8,227 nt of DNA from an uncultured Alistipes sp. (GCA_934754975.1 CAKVKI010000114.1:1-8227), one strand, 5' to 3'. Counted from the first letter of the stretch, positions 1 to 6,470 are shown. Notes: generated by a model not told the origin, from the letters alone. Translations and numbers: made by a program.

Positions 1-1068
1 GGTTAATCCTGCGATGCCGCCCGGAACATTGATTGCAATGGCTGCCGGATAACTGAGACTTTGTCCTGTTTCGTCCAATGTGATGTAGTTTACTTCGTTT
101 AAATCGGAATGTCCCGGCCAGACAAGCGACGGGGCGTTGATTTTAGTGAACTGCATGTCGGCAATGTTCTTGCTATAGAGCGTGCCCGCATTGAACGGCC
201 TGGCGGGGTCGTTGCGTACGACTGAGACCGAACCGATTTCGTTATTCTCGGTGATTACGTCGAACGTCAGGTTGTCGTAATTGCCTGCCGGAACGTTGAA
301 GAACGCTTTGACCGCATTTGCCGCCGGAGCGGTGCCTGCCTCATACGTCATGGCGATGACGTTCGATCGGGCTTCCGAGCTGAGCGCGGCTTTGGCTGCG
401 CTGCCCAGAGCTGCGTCGAAATCTAGACTCGCCGCGGAAAGCATCTGGGTTTCGCCGTCCGACGTGAGTAGTAGGGCTTTCACCTTGTCGGCTTTGCTGC
501 CCCCGACGGTGAAGTGGAGGATCGGCGTAAGACGGTTGAGTGTGAATGCTACAGGTTTTGGGGCGATTCCGTCGGTCATGCCCGGATCTGCGTCGGTAAA
601 CGACCTCGGAGTAGCGACCAATGCATCGAAGAGGCTGTTGAAAGAATTGCCTTTCTGAGTGCGCAGGTTGCCGAACGGAATATTTACGGCGGTGGTGCCC
701 GACGCTATGTCGGCGTACGGGTAAAAAGCGAGGTAGCTCCAGCTTCCCTTGTCTTGCGCCGGGAGTGTGCCTTCGAATGCGAAATCAGTCTCGTTATAAA
801 TAAATTTTTGAGTGGCGCTGGTGGTCGATGTGTTCGGGGCTGTTACCAGAACGCCCATTGCATCGTTTGTTTCCCATTCGCCGGAGAAAGTCGATTCGCC
901 GACATTGATGTTTGCGCGGGTTCCTGTTTCGCCGGCAACGTCGGCATAGAGTTTTACGAGAGTGCCTTGGGCAGTGTCGGGAGTGATGCTCGGTTCGTCG
1001 TATTTGCTGCATCCTGAGATGCTTGCAGCAACGGCTGTGCTGAGGAGAATTTTGTGGATTGTTTTCAT
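1..1068 (-). CDS. Fimbrillin-like lipoprotein, unit A (C-terminus cut by window edge)
   Basis: A reading frame starting at ATG 1068-1066 stays open to the left edge (356 codons, no stop). It begins MKTIHKILLSTAVAASISGC, a lipoprotein signal peptide with a lipobox ending at Cys20, followed by SKYDE. It aligns without large gaps to the first ~342 residues of the complete lipoprotein at 1478-3886; by eye more than half the positions are identical (for example GESTF.G.WE.NDAMG, IPFGNLRTQ.GN.FN, SNVIA). Shared parts are the fimbrillin-like beta-rich domain (about residues 35-300) and the start of the following domain (WPGH..., PGGIAGL). The paralogue predicts that about 450 more residues, including a PCMD domain, lie outside the window. 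The product is probably anchored in the outer membrane. The peptide gene ends 31 bp upstream, suggesting one transcript. No Shine-Dalgarno site is visible, as is usual in Bacteroidetes. The ligand or structural role is unknown. Confidence 0.88.
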   Translation of the reverse strand, partial: MKTIHKILLSTAVAASISGCSKYDEPSITPDTAQGTLVKLYADVAGETGTRANINVGESTFSGEWETNDAMGVLVTAPNTSTTSATQKFIYNETDFAFEGTLPAQDKGSWSYLAFYPYADIASGTTAVNIPFGNLRTQKGNSFNSLFDALVATPRSFTDADPGMTDGIAPKPVAFTLNRLTPILHFTVGGSKADKVKALLLTSDGETQMLSAASLDFDAALGSAAKAALSSEARSNVIAMTYEAGTAPAANAVKAFFNVPAGNYDNLTFDVITENNEIGSVSVVRNDPARPFNAGTLYSKNIADMQFTKINAPSLVWPGHSDLNEVNYITLDETGQSLSYPAAIAINVPGGIAGLT

Positions 1069-1099
1069 GACAGTGGGATTTTGGTTTTAGAAACTGTCA

Positions 1100-1246
1100 T
1101 TAATAATCCATCGACTCGTTGTCGCCGTCGGGGAACCCGTTTTCTTCAGGCGATACGGCAAATCCTTTTTCCGTGGCGATCTCAATCGCTTCGATCATAG
1201 GGGCGGAGTATTTCCCCCCCCCTTGCGTGGTTGATACAATTCCCAT
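1100..1246 (-). CDS. Small peptide with EKGFAxS motif, unit A (48 aa)
   Basis: This 48-codon gene starts at ATG 1246-1244 and stops at 1102-1100. The frame is open further upstream, to an ATG at 1336, but that would start upstream of the -7 box at 1274-1281. The start chosen here leaves a leader of about 20 nt, matching unit B, and aligns with the unit B peptide: GK....P..E.I.....EKGFA.S is shared, followed by a Gly/Pro-containing stretch and an acidic tail (DGDNESMDY here). There is no signal peptide, Cys or membrane segment. Codons 9-11 are GGG GGG GGG, a run of nine G residues. Loss of one G would end the protein after 16 residues; gain of one would end it after 21. It sits 31 bp before the lipoprotein gene and is probably cotranscribed with it. 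From memory, similar short proteins (aromatic/Pro-rich start, EKGFA-like core, acidic end) are common beside Bacteroidales surface lipoproteins. The function is not known to me. Confidence 0.72.
   Translation of the reverse strand: MGIVSTTQGGGKYSAPMIEAIEIATEKGFAVSPEENGFPDGDNESMDY
1214..1222 (-). repeat. Nine-G homopolymer inside the unit A peptide gene
   Basis: The plus strand has nine consecutive C residues, which read as GGG GGG GGG (Gly9-Gly11) in the peptide gene. Homopolymers of this length are slippage-prone and are a known basis of phase variation in other bacteria. The equivalent place in the unit B peptide gene has only GGGCGGGG, so the tract is not required by the family. Any single-base change in length closes the frame within about ten codons. 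Confidence 0.8.
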
Positions 1247-1273
1247 GGTATGCAATAGTTTAAAGTGACACGA

Positions 1274-1304
1274 CAAAAATATGCGGGAACCGTGTGAACT
1301 GAAA
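1274..1304 (-). promoter_or_regulatory. Promoter of unit A (-33 TTTC, -7 TATTTTTG)
   Basis: On the minus strand, TATTTTTG (1281-1274) fits the Bacteroidetes -7 consensus TAnnTTTG. It is preceded at a 19-bp spacing by TTTC (1304-1301), one base off the -33 consensus TTTG. The first base after the -7 box lies 27 bp before the ATG at 1246, implying a very short leader. The same elements occur in unit B at the same 19-bp spacing. The imperfect -33 element agrees with a promoter that needs an activator, which would bind the repeats just upstream. Confidence 0.65.
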
Positions 1305-1309
1305 ATAAA

Positions 1310-1343
1310 TTCAACGAACGGCCTGTGTTTCATCACGAACCGG
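1310..1343 (-). promoter_or_regulatory. Direct-repeat operator, unit A (21-bp period)
   Basis: The hexamer GTTCGT (minus strand) occurs at 1340-1335 and 1319-1314, exactly 21 bp apart. It lies in extended contexts GCCGGTTCGT and GCCGTTCGTTGAA. The proximal copy runs directly into TTTATTTTC of the -33 region. The 9-mers around it fit most positions of the direct-repeat pattern described for LytTR-domain regulators such as AgrA and ComE, whose two 9-bp sites are separated by about 12 bp. The identity of the binding protein is an inference. The repeats here are less perfect than those of unit B but have the same phasing. Confidence 0.6.
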
Positions 1344-1402
1344 CATATTTGCCCTGCGGAGCATAGTCCGATTTCCGGAATATTGCAAAACGGTGGAAAT
1401 CA

Positions 1403-1433
1403 ATAAAAACCTCCCTGCAATCGCAGGGAGGTT
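1403..1433 (-). terminator. Rho-independent terminator of unit B
   Basis: A perfect 11-bp stem, AACCTCCCTGC (1408-1418) with GCAGGGAGGTT (1423-1433), encloses a 4-base loop. On the minus strand it runs into a T tract (TTTTT, including the last stem bases, then ATTG). It lies about 45 bp past the stop codon of the lipoprotein gene at 1478 and before the promoter of unit A, so the two units are separate transcripts. Confidence 0.85.
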
Positions 1434-1439
1434 CGGGGA

Positions 1440-1457
1440 GAAGGCCGCGGGGCCTTC
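1440..1457 (-). other. Second small hairpin between stop codon and terminator
   Basis: A 7-bp stem, GAAGGCC (1440-1446) with GGCCTTC (1451-1457), has a GCGG loop and lies 20 bp after the lipoprotein stop codon. There is no T run beyond it, so it is not a terminator by itself; it may protect the 3' end of the message or be incidental. Confidence 0.4.
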
Positions 1458-1477
1458 GGGGTATTATCGTTGGAGGG

Positions 1478-3886
1478 CTAATAGATCCACTCGAAGTCGT
1501 CGACCCAGAGTTTGTTCGTGTCGCATCCGGTCAGGTAGTCGCCCAGATAGCTGGTCGCGGTCGAGATAACCAGCGTGTAGTTGCCCGTCGGGGGCGTGTC
1601 CGTCTTTTCGTAATAGACGATCGGAAGTTCCAGATCTTTCATGCTGCCGGTGTGAGACTCCGTGATGTAGGCGGAGCCGTAGCCGATGATTTTGCCTTCG
1701 TTCAGGCTCGATACGGTTTCCGGGTCCCAGAATGTCGTTTTGTCTACCGAGGTGCCCGATTTCACCGCATGGCGGTCGCTCCATTCGACGATACAGACAA
1801 AGATGCGCCCTTTGTCGAGGCCGGTGCTTACGGGCGGATCGTTCTTGACCCGGTTGATTTCGCCTATTTCCGCGGCGTATTTCAGTTTGAGGGCCGCAGG
1901 GCGTGCCGAATAGGTGTACGGCTGTCCGAATTGTGCGTAACCGACCGTGCCGTCCATCACGAAATCTCCGGTGTAGAGGTTGCCCGCAGCGAATGCGATG
2001 ACTGCATACTTCGCGGCGAGTTGCGCGCAGTAGTTGCCGACCATGCCGGGATACGTCGCCTGAGTGCATAATTTGTCGGTTCCCGAACTGGTCATATAGG
2101 CGTTGTTGCCGCTGTCCCAGAATTTGTCGGTACCTGTTGCGGCTTCGTATTTGACGGCATTCGGATAGGGTACGTTGGCTGAGCCTATGATCTTTTTCAT
2201 CGATTTCGTATTCCAATTCTCCATGCCGGCATTGGGAATGATGTCGCCGAGGTTGTTTTTTGGCGTGAATTCGCCCGAAGCGACCGCTGCGCCGTCGGCG
2301 AGCAGTCGGTATTCGTAGCTCTTGCGGGCGAAGATGCCGGTCTTGGGATCGACGGTATGGATCGTCAGGCCCGCTTCGTTGGTGCCGGTGGTCCAGTTCG
2401 GGCTGATCTGGGCCGTGCGGCTGCCGTCGTCGTTCGGCTCGGAGACACTGGCGGCGTTCCATGCGCTTTCGCCCTTTATGCGATACTCCAGCACGACGCT
2501 GCCGGCGTCGGCGAACTGATTGCTGATCGTCAGCGAGGCGGTGTTTTTCCAAAGGTCCGTTTGATCTACCCGCACGAGCGTCGGGGCCGTGAAGGTCAGC
2601 GATTGCTCGGTCACCTGCCCTGCGAGATCGGTTACTTTGACGTCGAAGACATGTTCGCTGCCGGGGTCGGGACCCAGCAGGAGGATCATCGGCACGAGTG
2701 CCGTGATGTCGAAAACGCACTCTTTTTTGTATTGTATTTCGGTCTGGCAGTTGAGTCCGAGATCTGCGAAGGAGATTCCCTCGATGACGTCGGAATCGTT
2801 GAACAGGTCGAGTTTCGAAATGCCCAGCATGCTCAGTACGGGCGACGAAACATTGACCTCCAGACCGGCAATGCCTCCCGGTACGCAGATGTTAATGGCG
2901 GCGGAATAGGTGAGCTGGTTGTTGTCGTCCACGGTGATCTCATGCGCTTGGTCGATCTCGTGTCCGGGCCAGTCGAACGACGGAGCTTCGAGCGGAGTGA
3001 AGACGGGCACTTCGGCGCGCTTGTAGAGTTTGCCTGCGGCAAACGGCTTGTCTGCGGCGCGTTCGATGGTGACCGTACCGATTTGAGTTGCCGTAATTAC
3101 GTCGATAGTCAGTTTGTCGTAGCTCCCCGGCATGATGTTGAAGAACGCGTTGATGTCGTTGGCCTCGGGAGCCGTACCCTCCTCGAATCCCAGAGCGATG
3201 ACGTTCGACGGAGCGGTTTGGCTGAATGCGAGTCCGGAACCCATGTCTGAAATGTCGAAGTCGATGCTCGCGGCCGAGAGCGTCTGGGTTTCGTTTTCCG
3301 AAGTCAGCAGCAGGTGACGAACTTTGTCGCTATTGCCGCCGCCGTTCACCTCCAGATTGAGAATCGAGGTCAGGCGGCTGAGGGTGAATCGGATCGGATC
3401 GCCTTCGTCGGTTTTGCCCGGTTCTGCATTGGCGAAGTTCAGGCTTGGGGCCACCAGAGCGTCGGATGCGCAGTTGAAAGCGTTGCCGCTTTGGGTGCGC
3501 AGGTTACCGAACGGAATGCTGGCTTTGGTGCCGGTTACGTTCGCATGGGGGTAGAAAGCCATGTATTGCCATGCTCCGGTCTGCGCCGGCAGCTCTCCTT
3601 CGAATGCGAAGTCGTTGTTGTTGTAGCTGAACTGCCGAAGCTCCGGGGTTGAGCCGGGGGCGGTGAAAAGAATCCCCATGGCGTCGTTGTCTTCCCAGTA
3701 TCCGGTAAATGTGCTTTCCCCGACGGAGATGCCGGCGCGGGTTTCGGCGTCGTCAGCGACATCGGCATGGAGCTTTACGAACGTATTGCCGGCGCGTGCC
3801 GGATCGTTCGTCTCGTCATAATTGCTGCAGCCCGCGAACAGCGCAGTCGCAACGAGGATTGCCAGGGCTTTATAGGAGTTTTTCAT
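1478..3886 (-). CDS. Fimbrillin-like/PCMD-domain lipoprotein, unit B (802 aa, complete)
   Basis: The ATG at 3886-3884 begins MKNSYKALAILVATALFAGC, a lipoprotein signal with lipobox Cys20. The next residues SNYDE have acidic residues at +4/+5, similar to surface-export signals of Bacteroidetes lipoproteins. Residues ~35-300 resemble the fimbrillin-type beta domain, including an ETRAG segment (48-52) near the mature N-terminus. Residues ~300-435 match a region often seen in DUF4493/PCMD proteins (VPGGIAGLEVNVSSP, then a lipid-free hydrophobic VFDITALVPMILLL, then VFDVKVTDLAG). Residues ~436-545 look like an Ig/Fn3 fold. Residues ~548-802 fit the PCMD (putative carbohydrate metabolism) domain: PNAGMENW, KFWDSGNN, FAAGNLYTGDF, and the closing LWVDDFEWIY. 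Carbohydrate binding is suggested only by the family name. The peptide gene ends 14 bp upstream and a strong terminator follows. It is not a fimbrial subunit of normal size (those are about 350-450 residues). Domain boundaries are estimates by eye. Confidence 0.92.
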   Translation of the reverse strand: MKNSYKALAILVATALFAGCSNYDETNDPARAGNTFVKLHADVADDAETRAGISVGESTFTGYWEDNDAMGILFTAPGSTPELRQFSYNNNDFAFEGELPAQTGAWQYMAFYPHANVTGTKASIPFGNLRTQSGNAFNCASDALVAPSLNFANAEPGKTDEGDPIRFTLSRLTSILNLEVNGGGNSDKVRHLLLTSENETQTLSAASIDFDISDMGSGLAFSQTAPSNVIALGFEEGTAPEANDINAFFNIMPGSYDKLTIDVITATQIGTVTIERAADKPFAAGKLYKRAEVPVFTPLEAPSFDWPGHEIDQAHEITVDDNNQLTYSAAINICVPGGIAGLEVNVSSPVLSMLGISKLDLFNDSDVIEGISFADLGLNCQTEIQYKKECVFDITALVPMILLLGPDPGSEHVFDVKVTDLAGQVTEQSLTFTAPTLVRVDQTDLWKNTASLTISNQFADAGSVVLEYRIKGESAWNAASVSEPNDDGSRTAQISPNWTTGTNEAGLTIHTVDPKTGIFARKSYEYRLLADGAAVASGEFTPKNNLGDIIPNAGMENWNTKSMKKIIGSANVPYPNAVKYEAATGTDKFWDSGNNAYMTSSGTDKLCTQATYPGMVGNYCAQLAAKYAVIAFAAGNLYTGDFVMDGTVGYAQFGQPYTYSARPAALKLKYAAEIGEINRVKNDPPVSTGLDKGRIFVCIVEWSDRHAVKSGTSVDKTTFWDPETVSSLNEGKIIGYGSAYITESHTGSMKDLELPIVYYEKTDTPPTGNYTLVISTATSYLGDYLTGCDTNKLWVDDFEWIY

Positions 3887-3900
3887 AGCTGCGCCGTTTT

Positions 3901-4065
3901 TTATTCGTTATCCAAATAGAAATCGTCGTAGCTTACGCTGGTCGGCTCTACGCCGCCGCCGGGAAAGGAGTTGGCAAATCCCTTTTCGGGCTGCACGTCG
4001 ATCTGTTCGAGCAGGGGTGTGACATAGCACAGCTTCCCCGCCCGGTGGGTGGTTACATTCTTCAT
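3901..4065 (-). CDS. Small peptide with EKGFAxS motif, unit B (54 aa)
   Basis: The gene starts at ATG 4065-4063 and stops at TAA 3903-3901. The product begins MKNVTTHRAGKLCYVTPLLE, continues QIDVQPEKGFANSFPGGG and ends with the acidic, aromatic stretch SYDDFYLDNE. The core PEKGFANS matches EKGFAVS of the unit A peptide, and GK....P.LE.I before it also aligns, so this is a real gene although it is short. The start lies 28 bp after the -7 box, nearly the same as in unit A. The lipoprotein ATG follows 14 bp after the stop, so the two are very likely translated from one message. No signal peptide or double-glycine leader is clear; GGG at residues 36-38 is too far from a typical leader pattern to call. 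The function is unknown; candidates are a leader or assembly partner for the lipoprotein, or an exported signal peptide. Confidence 0.78.
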   Translation of the reverse strand: MKNVTTHRAGKLCYVTPLLEQIDVQPEKGFANSFPGGGVEPTSVSYDDFYLDNE

Positions 4066-4093
4066 AGTCAAAATCTGTTAATTGCGTCGGAAG

Positions 4094-4124
4094 CAAATGT
4101 AGAAAGGTCCTGACTAAGATGAAA
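4094..4124 (-). promoter_or_regulatory. Promoter of unit B (-33 TTTC, -7 TACATTTG)
   Basis: On the minus strand, TACATTTG (4101-4094) is a full match to the Bacteroidetes -7 consensus TAnnTTTG. TTTC (4124-4121) stands 19 bp upstream as a near match to the -33 TTTG. An 11-bp AATTTATTTTC block (4131-4121) is identical in the unit A promoter at 1311-1301. The first base after the -7 box is 28 bp before the peptide ATG, giving a leader of about 20 nt. Confidence 0.72.
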
Positions 4125-4129
4125 ATAAA

Positions 4130-4169
4130 TTCAACGAACCGGCGGATTCTTTCAACGAACCGGCGGATT
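4130..4169 (-). promoter_or_regulatory. Direct-repeat operator, unit B (two identical 19-bp copies)
   Basis: AATCCGCCGGTTCGTTGAA (minus strand) occurs twice without mismatch, at 4169-4151 and 4148-4130, a period of 21 bp or two turns of B-DNA. The proximal copy abuts the -33 region. The hexamer GTTCGT is 33 bp from the -7 box (4134 versus 4101), exactly as in unit A (1314 versus 1281). The arrangement and the NCNGTTCGT core resemble LytTR-type response-regulator sites; the regulator itself is not in the window. Confidence 0.75.
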
Positions 4170-4233
4170 TGACGGACGGCGATCGGGCTGAAATGGTTTA
4201 AGAAAGAGCGAAAAGGTGTACTTGGTGAACGAT

Positions 4234-4263
4234 AAAGGCCGCCCGACGATTCGGACGGCCCTT
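4234..4263 (-). terminator. Terminator of the S9 peptidase gene
   Basis: A 10-bp stem, 4237-4246 with 4251-4260, has a CGAT loop; nine pairs are Watson-Crick and one is G-U in the minus-strand RNA. It lies 23 bp after the stop codon of the peptidase gene. The minus strand continues with TTTATC, a short T run, so it is a moderate rather than strong terminator. It separates the peptidase gene from unit B. Confidence 0.65.
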
Positions 4264-4283
4264 ATTTCGAGCTGTTTAGGCGA

Positions 4284-6416
4284 CTATTTTACGTATTTGT
4301 TCAGCCAGCCGAAGAACTCCCGGTTCCAGACGAGTGCGTTCTGGGGTTTGAACACCTGGTGGGCTTCGTTTTCGAACTCCACCAGACGGGCCGGGATTCC
4401 GCGGACACGGGCGGCGGTGAACGCTTCGAGCGATTGCGTGTAGGGGATTCGGAAGTCGTATTCGCCCGTGAAGATCAGTATCGGCGTATCCCATTTTTCG
4501 ACGAATTTGTGCGGCGAATTGGCGTAGGAACGCTGTGCGACTTTGTTCGACTGATCCCAGTAGGGGCCACCGTAATCGTTGTTGATGAAGAACAGTTCCT
4601 CGGTTTCGCCGTACATCGACTCGAAATTGAAGATGCCGCAGTGCGAGATGAAGGCTTTGAACCGCTTCTGGTGGCATCCGGCCAGGAAGTAGACCGAATA
4701 TCCGCCGTACGATGCGCCGACGCAGCCCATGCGGGTCTCGTCGGCCCACGGCTCCTTCGCCACGTCGTCGATGGCCGAGAGGTAGTCGCGGATGTTCTGG
4801 CCCGAGTAGTCGCCCGAAATCTGGTCGAGCCACTCCTGTCCGAACGAGGGCAGGCCGCGGCGGTTGGGCGCCACGACGACATAACCCTGCGCCGCCATCA
4901 GCTGGAAATTCCAGCGGTAGCTCCAGAACTGCGAAACGACGCTCTGAGGACCGCCCTGACAGTAGAGCAGCGTGGGGTATTTCTTGGCGGGATCGAAGTC
5001 GGGCGGCAGGATCACCCACGTCAGCATCTGTTTGCCGTCGGTGGTTTTGACCCAGCGTTTCTGCACCTCGCCCATTTTAATATTGTCGTAGACGGGTTTG
5101 TTGATGGCCGAAATCTGCGTCAGCGTGCCGTCCGCGGGATTCACGTCGAAGAACTCCGTAGCCATCGAGATCGTACACATTTCGGCGGCGATCTTGTCGC
5201 CCGCCATCGAGAAGGCGTTGATGTCGTGGTCGCCGCGGGTCACCACTTCGACTTCGCCGACCGAAGGCGCGATGCGGCATATCTGGTGCGTGGCTTCGAT
5301 CGGAGCGATAAAATAGAGCATGTCGCTGCCGCTCCAGACGACGTTCATGGCATTGTAGTCGAAATCTTCGGTCAGGTCCTGCATTTGGGCCGTCCGGCAA
5401 TCGTAGAGGAACAGACGCGCCTTGTCCGACTCGTTGCCGGCACGGCGCTGCGAGAGGAAGGCGATCTGCCGGTCGTCGGGCGACCAGACGGGGTATTTGT
5501 CGTAACCTGCCATAACGGCCATGTCCGCGATCGGTTCGCCGGTATTGACGTTTACGGGTTTGCAGATGTTCTGCGTCACGCCGCTTTCGAGTACGTAGAC
5601 GAAGATGTCCGAATCGGTCGAAACTGCGTACTCGGTGCCGGTCAGCGGCTTGCAGGTGTACGCCAGCATCGTTCCGGCGTTGTTCCACGCGATTTCGGCC
5701 ATGTCGAAGTAGGGAGCCAGCGGAGCGTCCCACGCGGCGTCCTTGCCGATGATGTCCACGCCGGGCTTCAGCCCCTCGGCTCCGAAGTCGCCGACGAAGA
5801 TATGCAGGTAGGAACCCTCGTCCCAGTAATTCCAGTGGCGGGCCATCAGGTCGTCGTAGATGCGGGCTTTCGATTTGTCCATGTCCTTGTAGACGTCCGA
5901 CGATTTGCGGTCGCAGACCTCGACACGCTGTACGTACCATGCCTTGTCGCCGCGGGGGCTGATGCCGAAGCCTTCGACGTCCTTGTCGAATGCCGAGAGT
6001 TGTTTGGCATTGCCGCCTGCGGGGGTCATTTCCCAGACCTGCATCGAGCCGCTGCGGTCCGAGAGGAAGTAGATCTTCTGTCCGTCGGCGCTCCACTTGG
6101 GATCGGCGTTGTTCGATGCGGTGTCGGTCAGGCGCGTTACGGCCTTGGTCGCCAGGTCTTCGACCCAGATGGTCGTCACGCCGCGGTTTTCGGCCATGTT
6201 GTAGTCGGTCTGCGCATAGAGGAGCGTACGGCCGTCGGGCGAGAGCGACGAGGAGCCTGCACGGCTCATTTTCCACATCACCTCGGGAGTGAGAATACCT
6301 GCGGCGATCTCATCGGCCGTCAGGGCATTGTCGATGGTAAGGGGCTGCGGCCGCTTGTCGTCGCATGCGCTCAGTCCCGTAGCTGCAATAGCCATAAAAA
6401 GGAGTAATTTTTTCAT
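4284..6416 (-). CDS. Lipoprotein S9-family serine peptidase, DPP5-like (710 aa)
   Basis: This is a prolyl-oligopeptidase-family enzyme expected to release dipeptides from peptides in the periplasm or at the cell surface. The ATG at 6416-6414 gives MKKLLLFMAIAATGLSAC, a lipoprotein signal with Cys18, then DDKRP. Residues ~50-440 form a TolB/WD40-like beta-propeller with repeated blades (SPDGRTLLYA, WSADGQKIYFLSDR, WSPDDRQIAFLSQR). Residues ~450-710 form the alpha/beta hydrolase domain: QGGP (487-490), nucleophile Ser569 in GASYGGY, Asp654 in GEYDFRIP and His686 in NEAHQVF. The triad is intact. The length and layout fit dipeptidyl-peptidase 5-type enzymes of Bacteroidales (S9C), which take part in amino-acid supply from peptides; the exact specificity cannot be read from sequence. 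It is transcribed alone and divergently from the Nudix gene, with 54 bp between the start codons. Acylaminoacyl peptidase is an alternative name for the same family. Confidence 0.93.
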   Translation of the reverse strand: MKKLLLFMAIAATGLSACDDKRPQPLTIDNALTADEIAAGILTPEVMWKMSRAGSSSLSPDGRTLLYAQTDYNMAENRGVTTIWVEDLATKAVTRLTDTASNNADPKWSADGQKIYFLSDRSGSMQVWEMTPAGGNAKQLSAFDKDVEGFGISPRGDKAWYVQRVEVCDRKSSDVYKDMDKSKARIYDDLMARHWNYWDEGSYLHIFVGDFGAEGLKPGVDIIGKDAAWDAPLAPYFDMAEIAWNNAGTMLAYTCKPLTGTEYAVSTDSDIFVYVLESGVTQNICKPVNVNTGEPIADMAVMAGYDKYPVWSPDDRQIAFLSQRRAGNESDKARLFLYDCRTAQMQDLTEDFDYNAMNVVWSGSDMLYFIAPIEATHQICRIAPSVGEVEVVTRGDHDINAFSMAGDKIAAEMCTISMATEFFDVNPADGTLTQISAINKPVYDNIKMGEVQKRWVKTTDGKQMLTWVILPPDFDPAKKYPTLLYCQGGPQSVVSQFWSYRWNFQLMAAQGYVVVAPNRRGLPSFGQEWLDQISGDYSGQNIRDYLSAIDDVAKEPWADETRMGCVGASYGGYSVYFLAGCHQKRFKAFISHCGIFNFESMYGETEELFFINNDYGGPYWDQSNKVAQRSYANSPHKFVEKWDTPILIFTGEYDFRIPYTQSLEAFTAARVRGIPARLVEFENEAHQVFKPQNALVWNREFFGWLNKYVK

Positions 6417-6444
6417 TTTTAGTCGGGTTTCTTCTATTTATTCG

Positions 6445-6452
6445 TATTTTTG
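6445..6452 (+). promoter_or_regulatory. Probable -7 box for the Nudix/acyltransferase pair
   Basis: TATTTTTG fits TAnnTTTG and lies 18 bp before the ATG at 6471, which implies a leader of only about 10-12 nt. No good -33 TTTG is visible at the usual spacing. The 54-bp space between the divergent start codons must also hold the peptidase promoter, for which I see only a TTTG on the minus strand (6460-6457) without a convincing -7 box. Confidence 0.45.
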
Positions 6453-6470
6453 CGTTCAAATCCGATCGGC

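Noticed and set aside
1247..1336. Longer form of the unit A peptide starting at ATG 1336 (78 residues)
   Set aside because: The extra 30 codons would cover the -7 and -33 boxes and the proximal operator repeat, and have no counterpart in unit B.
1464..2720. A 418-codon minus-strand frame inside the lipoprotein gene
   Set aside because: It is an Arg-rich shifted-frame shadow of the PCMD-containing gene, which has a complete signal peptide and domain order.
3908..4096. A 62-codon minus-strand frame overlapping the unit B peptide
   Set aside because: It is in another frame than the EKGFANS peptide and starts at the promoter -7 box; its sequence is Arg-rich and shows no similarity to the unit A peptide.
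4130..4169. Direct repeats considered as a CRISPR remnant or attachment site
   Set aside because: There are only two copies with a 2-bp gap, no spacers, no integrase or cas genes, and the same phasing recurs at the paralogous promoter, so an operator explains them better.
4359..6407. A 682-codon open frame on the plus strand opposite the S9 peptidase
   Set aside because: The minus-strand frame has an intact lipoprotein signal, propeller repeats and catalytic triad. The plus-strand frame has no recognisable motif and is explained by GC-rich codon use leaving the opposite strand free of stops.
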